Positions 42,260-51,066 of a stretch of 64,000 bases of DNA are shown here, piece by piece. Made by a program: the position numbers and the translations under genes. Positions within the stretch are counted from its first letter, which is position 1; every line of letters begins with the position of its first letter. Source of the DNA: Candidatus Saccharimonadota bacterium (GTDB lineage Bacteria > Patescibacteriota > Saccharimonadia > Saccharimonadales > Saccharimonadaceae); the NCBI GenBank assembly GCA_017545525.1, contig JAFWMT010000002.1, positions 1-64,000 of the forward strand, written 5' to 3'. The notes below the pieces were generated by a model. The model was not told the DNA's origin, made no database searches, and saw only the letters and a program-made list of their open reading frames with translations.

Positions 42260-42701
42260 AATCTTCCCTTTCGTCTAAACGATTAATCCGCCTCACTCGG
42301 CGTTCAAGATTTGTAAAGTTAGTTTCTAAAAATGTAGTAATAATTTCGCGCATCAATTCTTCATTCATAAAATGCGCTGATAAACACAATATATTTGCGT
42401 CATCATGTTCCCTAGCTAGCTTTGCCGATTCAGCATTATCACAATGTGCTGCCCGGATTCCTTTAAAACGATTTGCTTGGATAGTTACACCATGTGCTGA
42501 GTCGCAAATTAGAATTCCTAGCGACCCACGATTTTCGCGTACGGCCTTCGCTACGGCAATAGCCGGATCGTTAAAATCATCCCCTTCGGCATATTCATAG
42601 GCGCCTTCATCTTCTACGTCGTAACTTTTTTCCGCTAAAAATTTCAGCATTTCCTGTTTTTTTTCAAATCCTCGGTAGTCCGCACCAATAAAAATCTGCA
42701 T
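42252..42701 (-). CDS. rpiB: Ribose-5-phosphate isomerase B-like protein
   Basis: 149 residues from the ATG at 42701, which overlaps the gap stop (TAATG). RpiB/LacAB family: MQIFIGADYRGFEKKQEMLKFL and ICDSAHGVTIQANRFKGIRAAHCDNAESAKLAREHDDANILCLSAHFM. The active-site Cys of the usual CGTGIG loop is kept, but the glycine-rich loop reads CDSAHG. The ring-opening His/Asp positions at the N-terminus are partly changed (GADYRG for GADHAG). Isomerase activity is likely, though the altered loop makes substrate choice uncertain. Confidence 0.88.
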   Translation of the reverse strand: MQIFIGADYRGFEKKQEMLKFLAEKSYDVEDEGAYEYAEGDDFNDPAIAVAKAVRENRGSLGILICDSAHGVTIQANRFKGIRAAHCDNAESAKLAREHDDANILCLSAHFMNEELMREIITTFLETNFTNLERRVRRINRLDEREDYD

Positions 42702-43705
42702 TAGTGACCTTTCCCAAAATCTACGGCTAATTCTACTAATCGATTCGAATAGCCCCATTCATTATCATACCAAGCCACAATCTTGATCATGTTTCCACCC
42801 ACGACATCAGTTAATGGCAAATCTACGATACAAGAATGCGGATCGCCGATAAAATCAGATGAAACCAATTCTTCTTCTGTCACACCGATGATGCCCTCAT
42901 AATATGGCTCGTTTGCCATGCGTTTAAACAACTCAATTAATTCTTCTTTTGTAGTATTTCGTTTAATGATTGCAGTAATATCCGATAACGACACTACTGG
43001 AGTAGGAACCCTTACCGATAAACCATTAAATCTATCTTTCAAACTAGGTATTGCGAGCGCCGCCGCTTTTGACGCTCCAGTTGTTGTCGGAACAATATTT
43101 TCCGCTGCCGACCTCGCTTCACGCAAATCCTTTGCCGGTGCGTCCAAAATTCTTTGTGAACCAGTATACGAATGTACCGTCGTCATCATCGCTTTATCAA
43201 TACCAAATTCATCTTCCAGAACTTTCATAATTGGTGCAATACAGTTCGTTGTGCAAGAAGCATTTGAAATAATCTCATCCGATTCTTCTAATACCTCTTC
43301 GTTTACCCCGAGCACAACTGTTTTTGCTCCTTCACCTTTCGCCGGCGCCGAAATTATTACTTTCTTCGCTCCAGCTTTAATATGCGCACGGGCATCTTCA
43401 GGTTTCGTAAAGAAACCGGTCGATTCAATCACGACGTCGACATCTAAATCCTTCCATGGCAATTTCGCCGGTTCTTTTTCAGCATAAATTGGAATTTCGC
43501 GCGTATTAACGATAATTGAATTTTCTGTCGATGAAACTTTTTTATCATAAGTGCCATAAGACGAATCGTGCTTTAGAAGGTGCGCTAAAGTTTTTGCGTC
43601 CGTAATATCATTAATTGCTACTACCTGGACATCGTGTCTTTCCAACAAAATTTTCAATGCATTCCGACCGATTCTGCCAAAACCATTGATTGCTACTTTT
43701 ATCAT
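42701..43705 (-). CDS. gap: Glyceraldehyde-3-phosphate dehydrogenase, type I
   Basis: 334 residues. Rossmann start VAINGFGRIGRNALKILLE, catalytic C151 in SNASCTTNC, TGSQRILDAPAKDLREARSAAENIVPTTTGA, WYDNEWGYSNRL near the end. First gene of the gap-rpiB-rpe-pfkB-LOG operon. TATAAT lies ~30 bases upstream with AGGAGG before the ATG. It oxidises the triose made by phosphoketolase. Confidence 0.98.
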   Translation of the reverse strand: MIKVAINGFGRIGRNALKILLERHDVQVVAINDITDAKTLAHLLKHDSSYGTYDKKVSSTENSIIVNTREIPIYAEKEPAKLPWKDLDVDVVIESTGFFTKPEDARAHIKAGAKKVIISAPAKGEGAKTVVLGVNEEVLEESDEIISNASCTTNCIAPIMKVLEDEFGIDKAMMTTVHSYTGSQRILDAPAKDLREARSAAENIVPTTTGASKAAALAIPSLKDRFNGLSVRVPTPVVSLSDITAIIKRNTTKEELIELFKRMANEPYYEGIIGVTEEELVSSDFIGDPHSCIVDLPLTDVVGGNMIKIVAWYDNEWGYSNRLVELAVDFGKGH

Positions 43706-43792
43706 TTTACCTCCTAATTCTACTTGTGCCCATTATATCATGCTTATGACAAATTTAAAAGAAAAATCCATTATTAAATATCTAAATAAATC

Positions 43793-43820
43793 TTGACATA
43801 ATAATATATTTTGTTATAAT
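43793..43820 (+). promoter_or_regulatory. Consensus promoter of the LRR surface-protein gene
   Basis: TTGACA (43793-43798), 16-base spacer, TATAAT (43815-43820): the closest match to the sigma-70 consensus in the window. A leader of ~55 bases with AAAGG follows. Confidence 0.85.
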
Positions 43821-43881
43821 CAAAAATGACTATGGTTATCTAAAAAACCAAAATGTAAAATAAAAAGCGAAAGGTCATACA

Positions 43882-46815
43882 ATGCTAATTATCCATCAAC
43901 ATAAAAGGTTGTTGCTATCTACTATAGTAGTAGTTGCGACGACAATTTCTGTATTAGGGCTAGTTGTGAATAAAATTGTCAGAACAAATAGCGCCAGCGC
44001 AGTAACTTACGATATTCCAACAGGATATACTACGATTACTGACCGTAATTTTTATGATTGTGTAGCTAATGCCTATCTTGGCCTTCATCCTGGCGCAGAC
44101 ATCTCTAATGGCTTAACTGACGGACAATTAACGGAAATTACTCAGCTAAATTGTAACAAGAATGAATACACTTCCAATGAAAACAAAATTTCCGATACCA
44201 CCGGTATTGAGAAGATGACAGGATTAACACGACTAGAATTAGTTTATAATCATATTTATAACATAGACCTTTCTCATAACACGGCATTGAACTATGTTGA
44301 CTTGAGCCAAAATTATATTACGACTATGAATCTCTCTCAAAACACGGCTATAGTCGAATTCTATGCTTTCTATAATAATCTTACAGGTTTAGTCCTTCCT
44401 AATTCTGCGACTTTAACTAAACTTGACGTTAATCATAATGCATTTACATCACTAGACGTTTCCAACGCTACAGGCTTAACCGAACTCCAAATCTATAATA
44501 ATCAACTTGATTACATAGATCTTTCCCATAACACAGCCTTAACTAGACTTACTGCTAGTAGCAATAGATTCTCTTCCATAGATGTTTCCCACAACACATC
44601 CCTAGTTATGCTTAACGTCTATAATAACAAATTATCTTCTATAGATGTTTCCCGCAACACTGCTCTAGAAAGACTTATTATTAGTAATAACCAACTTACC
44701 TCAATAGACCTCTCCCATAACACAGCTTTAGCCAATCTTAATGTGAGCGGCAATCAACAGCTCACTTCTCTCGACGTTTCCCATAATACCAATTTATCAG
44801 AGTTACACGTTTACGGCACTCAACTTTCTTATCTCGATGTCACTCATAACCCAATGTTAAATAGATTATACGCAGAGAATATTTTAATTTTGAGCAATCT
44901 AGATATTATGTCCGTTTACCCAACAATTAAGATTGGCTTAGCAGGATTAAAGTTCCTTCAATCAAGCCATTCAGTTAGTGATACGGATAATTATACTTAC
45001 GATAGCATAAATAAGATTGTTACAGTCAACAACCCAGCTGGCACTAATGGGTATATACAGTTATCCTCGACCGTCGGTAGCGGAACATATAAACTTATTA
45101 TCCCTAATTTCTTAATCTTTGATACCAATGGCGGAACGGGCACTATTGAAACTTTATTGTGTAATTTAGAATATGGTTCTGCAGGATGCGATATCACTTT
45201 ACCAGAAACAGTGCCTACTCGCGACGACTATCAATTCCTAGGTTGGGCAGACTCGGCGGATGCTACTAGTGCAGATTATCAAGCGGGCAGCACCATTTCA
45301 TTAAGTACAAGTAAATCTATTTATGCAATTTGGTCCCCAATTTATACTTTGGACTTCAACCTAAACGGCGGCAACGGCACATTTGAGTCGCAGACTTGTT
45401 ATCCTATTACAACTGACGGTGATTGTTCTATCAATATTCCTAGTGCTGAACCAACGAAAGAAGACTATCATTTCCTAGGTTGGGCAGACTCGGCAGATGC
45501 TACTAGCGCGAGTTACGCTCCTAACGCCTGGATGACACTCTCCGTCGATAAAACAATTTATGCCGTTTGGGCACCTATTTATACGTTGTCTTTCGATTTA
45601 AACAACGGTACGGGTACTTTCGCGCCTCAAACCTGCCATCCCAACGCTACTAGCGGTGAATGCTCTATCAATTTATCAAATGCCTCTCCTTCAAGAAATG
45701 GTTATAATTTTGCAGGTTGGATTGATACCGATACACCTATTGAAATTATTTACGCTGCTGGATCAACCGTAACTCTCAACGGAGACAAAACACTTTATGC
45801 ATCATGGTCGAAAATCATTACAACGCTAACATTAAACTTCGATTTAAATGGAGCAGAAGGTGCAATTAGCGATGTAACTTGCGGCATAGACATAGATAAC
45901 CCGACCTGCACAACCAATATTCCGAATACCGAGCCAACTAGAAATGGCTACACTTTCCTCGGTTGGGCGAATGCTAGTACGGCCACAGCACCAGATTATG
46001 CTGCCGGGACGGAAGTGATATTAAACAGTAATAAAACGTTCTACGCAGTATGGGAAATTATTTATACAACATTAACGCTAGGCTTTAACCTGAATGAGGG
46101 CGAAGGCACTATAAATAACGTAAATTGTAACATAGATATAAACCACCCAACTTGCAATGTTAATATCCCAAATACCGAGCCAACTAGAAATGGCTACACT
46201 TTCCTCGGCTGGGCGAATGCTAGTACGGCCACATCACCAGATTATGCCGCCGGAGCAGAAGTGACATTAGATAACAATAAGACACTTTATGCTATATGGT
46301 CAAAAATCATCACGACGCTAACGCTAAACTTCAATCTAAATGGTGCAGAAGGCACAATCAATAGCGTAATTTGTAATATAGACATAGACAATCCTACTTG
46401 TATAGTCATTATTCCAAATATTATTCCAACCAGAAATGGCTACACTTTCCTCGGCTGGGCAGATACCAATACGGCTGAAGAAGCGGATGATGATTATGTG
46501 GCTGGAGCCGAAATCACATTATCCGAAAGTAAAATACTTTATGCGGTGTGGGAAGAAAATCAGGTTGAACCTGAGCCGGAAGAGCCAGATGACCCAGTCA
46601 ATCCAGAACCAGTCGATCCCGAAGAACCAGAAGAGCCAGGCGAAGATGATATTGTAGTGCCAGATACATCTGTAACTCCAGATACTGGCATTAACACCAA
46701 AACAGAAGATAACAGTGCAGCCATAGTTCTTTACGGTTTACCTGCTACCATAATCGCTCTTGCTGCTGGATTGTACATTCGCCATAGTCGTAAGGGCCAC
46801 CTCAAATTCGATTAA
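43882..46815 (+). CDS. LRR and Cys-paired Flg_new repeat surface protein with PDTG tail
   Basis: 977 residues. Signal/TM ~10-33 ending SASA|VTYD. LRRs ~110-335, about ten units of the type L-DVSHNT-L--L-V--N-L-S. Six Listeria-Bacteroides (Flg_new) repeats at ~410-485, 487-563, 567-642, 647-724, 728-806 and 810-890, each with (Y)xFLGW and a C-x8-C pair (427/436, 506/515, 585/594, 667/676, 749/758, 831/840). A Pro/Glu spacer 893-925 follows, then VVPDTSVTPDTG, a TM helix ~945-965 and RHSRKGHLKFD. Modelled on internalins, an adhesin for the host bacterium or mucosa is a reasonable inference. Repeats 4 and 5 share near-identical DNA (45924-46010 and 46171-46256), indicating recent duplication. 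Confidence 0.88.
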   Translation: MLIIHQHKRLLLSTIVVVATTISVLGLVVNKIVRTNSASAVTYDIPTGYTTITDRNFYDCVANAYLGLHPGADISNGLTDGQLTEITQLNCNKNEYTSNENKISDTTGIEKMTGLTRLELVYNHIYNIDLSHNTALNYVDLSQNYITTMNLSQNTAIVEFYAFYNNLTGLVLPNSATLTKLDVNHNAFTSLDVSNATGLTELQIYNNQLDYIDLSHNTALTRLTASSNRFSSIDVSHNTSLVMLNVYNNKLSSIDVSRNTALERLIISNNQLTSIDLSHNTALANLNVSGNQQLTSLDVSHNTNLSELHVYGTQLSYLDVTHNPMLNRLYAENILILSNLDIMSVYPTIKIGLAGLKFLQSSHSVSDTDNYTYDSINKIVTVNNPAGTNGYIQLSSTVGSGTYKLIIPNFLIFDTNGGTGTIETLLCNLEYGSAGCDITLPETVPTRDDYQFLGWADSADATSADYQAGSTISLSTSKSIYAIWSPIYTLDFNLNGGNGTFESQTCYPITTDGDCSINIPSAEPTKEDYHFLGWADSADATSASYAPNAWMTLSVDKTIYAVWAPIYTLSFDLNNGTGTFAPQTCHPNATSGECSINLSNASPSRNGYNFAGWIDTDTPIEIIYAAGSTVTLNGDKTLYASWSKIITTLTLNFDLNGAEGAISDVTCGIDIDNPTCTTNIPNTEPTRNGYTFLGWANASTATAPDYAAGTEVILNSNKTFYAVWEIIYTTLTLGFNLNEGEGTINNVNCNIDINHPTCNVNIPNTEPTRNGYTFLGWANASTATSPDYAAGAEVTLDNNKTLYAIWSKIITTLTLNFNLNGAEGTINSVICNIDIDNPTCIVIIPNIIPTRNGYTFLGWADTNTAEEADDDYVAGAEITLSESKILYAVWEENQVEPEPEEPDDPVNPEPVDPEEPEEPGEDDIVVPDTSVTPDTGINTKTEDNSAAIVLYGLPATIIALAAGLYIRHSRKGHLKFD

Positions 46816-46821
46816 TAAGTA

Positions 46822-46850
46822 TAGACTTTTTCAAGAGGGTATGATATAAT
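46822..46850 (+). promoter_or_regulatory. rpsL-rpsG promoter and leader
   Basis: TAGACT, 17 bases, TATAAT (46845-46850), then an ~80-base leader. The leader has a possible TTTCAGC / GCTG..GAAA hairpin, and AGAGGAA stands 6 bases before the rpsL ATG. Confidence 0.65.
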
Positions 46851-46938
46851 AAGTTAAAGAGTTTCAGCTTGGATTTTATTGCTGTAAGAAATTCAGGCAC
46901 CATATATTATATATTAACTATAGTAAAGAGGAATTTTA

Positions 46939-47352
46939 ATGCCAACTATTAATCAGTTGATTCGTAAGCCTCGCAAAAAGGCTTATAAAAAATCGAAATC
47001 TCCTGCACTTGGTTCAATTATTAATACTTTAAAAACCAAGCGTTATGAGAAAGCTGCGCCATTGAAACGAGGCGTTTGTATTAAAGTAACAACTAAAACT
47101 CCGAAGAAACCGAACTCAGCGATGCGTAAAGTTGCGCGTGTGCGTTTAACTAACGGTCAGGAAGTTTGGGCTTACATCGGCGGCGAAGGCCATAACCTTC
47201 AGGAACACGCGGTTGTATTAGTGCGTGGCGGACGTGTGCCGGATCTTCCAGGTGTACGTTATCACGTTGTGCGTGGGACGCTAGATTTACAAGGCGTTCA
47301 GGGTCGCAAGCAAGGTCGCTCAAAATACGGGGCGAAGAAGGAGGATAAGTAA
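46939..47352 (+). CDS. rpsL: 30S ribosomal protein S12
   Basis: 137 residues. [98 protein letters not shown]. The decoding-centre KPNS and PDLPGVRYH loops are intact, and Lys at the streptomycin-resistance hot spot (TPKKPNS) is wild type. Directly abuts rpsG. Confidence 0.98.
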   Translation: MPTINQLIRKPRKKAYKKSKSPALGSIINTLKTKRYEKAAPLKRGVCIKVTTKTPKKPNSAMRKVARVRLTNGQEVWAYIGGEGHNLQEHAVVLVRGGRVPDLPGVRYHVVRGTLDLQGVQGRKQGRSKYGAKKEDK

Positions 47353-47829
47353 ATGCCTAGAAAAACTACTAAATCCTTAGAAAGAAAAGTCAATCCTGAT
47401 CGCAAATATCAGTCGATTTTAGTACAGAGATTAATTAACAAATCGATGCTAAACGGTAAAAAACAAGTTGCAGAACGTGCTGTTTATTCAGCTATTGAAG
47501 GTGCTGCGAAGAAATTAAAATCTGAAAATCCAGTCGAAGTTCTCGAAAAAGCTATTTCGAACATTTCACCAGATTTCGAAGTTAAATCTCGCCGTGTGGG
47601 TGGTGCAAACTACCAGATCCCATTTTCAATTTCTGGTCATCGCCAACTTCACTTTGCCTTTTCCTGGCTTGTCCAATCCGCTCGTGCGCGTAAAGGCATG
47701 CCATATGCGAAAAGATTAGAAGCAGAAATTGTTGACGCCTATAACGAAACTGGTGCCGCCTTCAAGAAGAAGGAAGATTGCCACCGTATGGCTGAAGCAA
47801 ACCGCGCCTTTGCTCATTTTGCAAGATAA
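47353..47829 (+). CDS. rpsG: 30S ribosomal protein S7
   Basis: 158 residues. MPRK-----ERKVNPDRKYQSILVQRLINKSMLNGKKQVAERAVYSAIE, VEVKSRRVGGANYQIPF-type centre and KKEDCHRMAEANRAFAHFAR end. AGGAGG-like GGAGGAT precedes the ATG inside the end of rpsL. fusA and tuf, usual next genes, are absent; a large palindrome and tig on the other strand follow. Confidence 0.98.
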   Translation: MPRKTTKSLERKVNPDRKYQSILVQRLINKSMLNGKKQVAERAVYSAIEGAAKKLKSENPVEVLEKAISNISPDFEVKSRRVGGANYQIPFSISGHRQLHFAFSWLVQSARARKGMPYAKRLEAEIVDAYNETGAAFKKKEDCHRMAEANRAFAHFAR

Positions 47830-47848
47830 ATCATATTATTATCTTATT

Positions 47849-48038
47849 ATTATCTTATTAGGACATTTCTAGGAGCATAATGAGATTTAGACCGGATTTG
47901 TTTGTGTAATTTTTACAACTCAACAATGAAAAAATCTCCCCTAGCCCGAAGGGCGAATAAGGAGATTTTTTCTTGCCTTGCGTTGTAAAAATTATATACA
48001 AACAAGTCCCGCTCCTGGAAATGTCCTAATAAGATAAT
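47849..48038. repeat. 190-bp nested palindrome between rpsG and tig (element A)
   Basis: Outer arms: TTATCTTATTAGGACATTTC plus TAGGAGC (from 47849) pair with the mirror sequence ending at 48038, one mismatch in the first 28 bases. Middle arms around TTTTTACAAC / GTTGTAAAAA also pair, with ~16 extra bases on the left side. The core GAAAAAATCTCC (47928-47939) / GGAGATTTTTTC (47961-47972) plus GCCC-GAA-GGGC is a strong bidirectional terminator. The right end touches the tig stop codon. No coding potential. Confidence 0.88.
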
Positions 48039-49315
48039 TATTTATTTGCTTTAACTAGAAAATCCAACGTCTTTTCAATAATCATGCGATTTTTAATATC
48101 CATTTTCACATTTGGATCTTTTAAGGATTTCAAAGCATCCGGAGATTTTTTATAAACATCTTTCAACTCCGCGATTTTTCCTGCTACTAAATCATCCGCA
48201 ACTGTGATTTTTTGCTCAACCGCTAAAGTCTGCAAAGCAAGCGATGCTTTTACGCGCATTTCCGCAATTTTTCGAGCTTCCTTTTCCCAATTTTCCAAAG
48301 TCTCGTGATTGCGCTTTAAAAATTCCTCGAAACTAAGTCCTTGTGACTGCGCATTGCGAGTCATATCTTCACGGATCATTCTCATCTGGTCATCAATCAA
48401 GATTTCCGGCGCCGGTACTTTCGATTTTTTCACTAATGCATTAACTAAATCGTCTTTGAATTTTTCTTCCGTTCGATGTTCATTCTGCATCTTTAAGTTC
48501 TTTTCAATATCTTTCTTGAGTTCACTTAAATTCTTGAATGGCCCACAGCTCTTCGCCATCTCATCATCAATTGGCGCCTTTGTTACTTCGTTTACTTGCT
48601 TTAACAAAACCTCGAACACGGTCTTCTCCCCAGCAAGCTCTTTAGCTCCGTAGTCTTTCGGGAAAGTCAATTTTAGTTCGAACTTATCTCCAGGCTCATG
48701 CCCAACAATTCCATCTTCGAATCCAGGAATAAAAGTTTTCGAACCAAGCACTAATTTATAATCTTTTGCCGAACCGCCCTGAAACGCTTCGCCATCTTTC
48801 TTTCCTACGAAATCAATAATCACTTCATCAGTTAATTTTGCGGCTCTTTTGATTGCCTTCTTTTTTGCAAGTGAACTAGAAAGATTTTCTAAAACATCTT
48901 TAATTTCTTTTTCGGTAACTTTTACTTCTGGTTTTTTCACCCCAAGATTTTTATAATCTCCAAGTTTAATTTCTGGGACAATATCCGCCGTCGCAGTGTA
49001 TTCCGCCATTTCATGCGGAACATATTTCGTTACATTCACGCTCGGTAGAACCAACGGTGACTTCTCCTCTTTTTTAAACGCTTCAATTACTGTTGAACGT
49101 ACCGCAAAATCAATCGTCTCCGCATTCAAATCATTTTCCGGAATAAATTTCTTCGCCACTTCCGCCGGTACTTTACCTTTTCTAAAACCTTCAACCTTAA
49201 TTTCTTTCGCTAATTTTTCTAAAGCTTTTTCTTCGGCTGGCTTTAAGTCTTTCGCGTCGAGCGTTACCGTAATTTCTACGCGCGAATCAGACAGTTTTTT
49301 AAACTTGGTTTTCAT
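48038..49315 (-). CDS. tig: Trigger factor
   Basis: 425 residues. N-terminal ribosome-binding domain with the GFRKGKVP signature (EIKVEGFRKGKVPAEVAKKF), a PPIase (FKBP) domain around VIIDFVGKKDGEAFQGGSAKDYKLVLGSKTFIPGFEDGIVGHEPGDKFELKLTFPKDY, and a long helical C-terminal chaperone region. Folds nascent chains at the exit tunnel. TATAAT lies upstream, and TAGGAG stands 6 bases before the ATG. Its 3' end merges into palindrome A. Confidence 0.96.
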   Translation of the reverse strand: MKTKFKKLSDSRVEITVTLDAKDLKPAEEKALEKLAKEIKVEGFRKGKVPAEVAKKFIPENDLNAETIDFAVRSTVIEAFKKEEKSPLVLPSVNVTKYVPHEMAEYTATADIVPEIKLGDYKNLGVKKPEVKVTEKEIKDVLENLSSSLAKKKAIKRAAKLTDEVIIDFVGKKDGEAFQGGSAKDYKLVLGSKTFIPGFEDGIVGHEPGDKFELKLTFPKDYGAKELAGEKTVFEVLLKQVNEVTKAPIDDEMAKSCGPFKNLSELKKDIEKNLKMQNEHRTEEKFKDDLVNALVKKSKVPAPEILIDDQMRMIREDMTRNAQSQGLSFEEFLKRNHETLENWEKEARKIAEMRVKASLALQTLAVEQKITVADDLVAGKIAELKDVYKKSPDALKSLKDPNVKMDIKNRMIIEKTLDFLVKANK

Positions 49316-49361
49316 AATAACTCCTATATATTATATATATTATACCACAATCTAGAAAAAC

Positions 49362-50954
49362 TTACGACTGCTGGGCGACAAATTTCTTTAGACCAGTATC
49401 GCGAAAATGCGTCAATGTAAATTTCGAAGTCGCGCCGAGTTTTACGTCCGGATTTAAAATATTATTAGGATCGAAGATTTTCTTGATATCTTCATAAAGA
49501 TTTTTTTCCGCTTCCGGCATGCTCGCGTTCGTTACGACTGCTTTTAATCTTCCTTCTGGCGTCCCGCCCGCGAGTTCTCCGCTCTGACGGTCAATTACGT
49601 ATGCTCCTGCCTTTAAGAAAGTCGTTGCTTTTTTATTAAAGTCTTCATCTTCTAAATTAAATTTCGGTCTTAAACTATAAATCGAACTCGAGAACGAACC
49701 AAAAATTTCCAAATCTAAATCGAGCTTTTTACCTAAGATTTTTAAATCGCTCAAGAAACTGCCAATATTCCATTCTGGCAAATAGAAATCCGTCAGAATC
49801 GGCACCCGCTCGCCACTACGAATATTTTTCAAATAATTCACCAAAGAATTTTCAAATTCATTTATAGTCGCTTTATTTTCCGTCGATTCGAAAATAAACT
49901 TTGTATTACGCGGGAACTTCGTTTTCAGCCCCATAATTTTCTTGACCGCCCAGCTTGCTCGTTCATCAAAACTCGCGAAAACTACGTATCCATCTTCCAA
50001 TTTTTTGATAATTCCATCTAGATTCTTCCCTGACTCACGCGCTTCCATAATAATTTTCAAATCATAAAGATTTAATTTCCGCGGTTTTAATGTTTGTACA
50101 GTCTCCATAAATTTAACTGCCGAGCCAACTTCTTTAAAAGTCGCTACTACTCGCGTCATATGTGAACGTAGCGGCACTGCTCTTAAAATTACTTCCGAAA
50201 TTATTCCCAGCGTGCCCTGCGCTCCGAAGAATAACGGCATCAAATCAATCGTTTCACGTTTTTTAACGTCCTTAATTTTTCCATACCCGACTAGACTCTT
50301 TCCACCTTCAATTTCCGAAATTACTTTTTCTTTATCTTTTAACAATTTTGATATCTTCTGATAAATATTTCCTTCAACCGTCTTCTCAACTGCCTTTTTC
50401 GCTACTGCATATTTTTTCAAACGGTTAGTTTGCAAACAATCACCATTTGCTAGCACTACTTCTATCCGCTCTACAAAGTTAGAAATCCCACCATATTTGC
50501 CAAAACAATCGTCCATCGGACAGTTCGAAATCAGCCCGCCGATTGTCTCCGCGTCATGTCCTTCAATCGGAATGGTTAAACCCGAAACCGAAAGCGCTGT
50601 ATTCAATTCTTTTAAAGTGATTCCCGATTGTACTCGTACTAACCGTTCGCGCGGATCAATTTCTAGCAACCGATTCAATTTTTCAGTCGAAATTACAATC
50701 CCACTCGATAAATCCGCCCCACCTTCGTCAAGTCCCGAGCCTCGCGCTGTAATCGAAACCGGGATATCCTTTACCGCCAATTGGTTAAAAAACCGCATTA
50801 ATTTCCGAATGTCGTCGGTCGATTCCGGAAAAGCCACAAATTTCGGTTTAATTTTTAGGACCGAGCGGTCAGTCGCATATTCTTCTAAAATCTCCGGAGT
50901 ATCAAAAACATTACCAATAATAAGCTGATTCAAATATTTCGCAATTTTCCCCAT
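49362..50954 (-). CDS. FAD-linked oxidase, GlcD / D-lactate dehydrogenase-like
   Basis: 530 residues. FAD-binding PCMH domain: KFVAFPESTDDIRKLMRF, VSITARGSGLDEGGADLSSGIVISTEKLNRLLEIDPRERLVRVQSG, GGLISNCPMDDCFGKYGGISNFVERIEVVLANG; then the FAD-oxidase C-terminal domain to about residue 505 (KIFDPNNILNPDVKLG). No Fe-S domain is fused. Members oxidise D-lactate, glycolate or similar 2-hydroxyacids. The electron acceptor is not apparent, and no respiratory genes are in the window. -10 TATAAT lies 10 bases before the ATG. Confidence 0.88.
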   Translation of the reverse strand: MGKIAKYLNQLIIGNVFDTPEILEEYATDRSVLKIKPKFVAFPESTDDIRKLMRFFNQLAVKDIPVSITARGSGLDEGGADLSSGIVISTEKLNRLLEIDPRERLVRVQSGITLKELNTALSVSGLTIPIEGHDAETIGGLISNCPMDDCFGKYGGISNFVERIEVVLANGDCLQTNRLKKYAVAKKAVEKTVEGNIYQKISKLLKDKEKVISEIEGGKSLVGYGKIKDVKKRETIDLMPLFFGAQGTLGIISEVILRAVPLRSHMTRVVATFKEVGSAVKFMETVQTLKPRKLNLYDLKIIMEARESGKNLDGIIKKLEDGYVVFASFDERASWAVKKIMGLKTKFPRNTKFIFESTENKATINEFENSLVNYLKNIRSGERVPILTDFYLPEWNIGSFLSDLKILGKKLDLDLEIFGSFSSSIYSLRPKFNLEDEDFNKKATTFLKAGAYVIDRQSGELAGGTPEGRLKAVVTNASMPEAEKNLYEDIKKIFDPNNILNPDVKLGATSKFTLTHFRDTGLKKFVAQQS

Positions 50955-51066
50955 CCTGCTAATGATTATACCACAAAAATTTTAGCCAAAGCATTATTCT
51001 TTTTAAATGTCTATGTTATAATAAAATTGTGGAAAATAATCAAATGCGATAACCTCAAAATAATGA

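Noticed and set aside
49362-50954. Assignment of the FAD oxidase as MurB
   Set aside because: The MurB C-terminal domain is absent; the C-terminal part matches the FAD-oxidase (GlcD) type instead.
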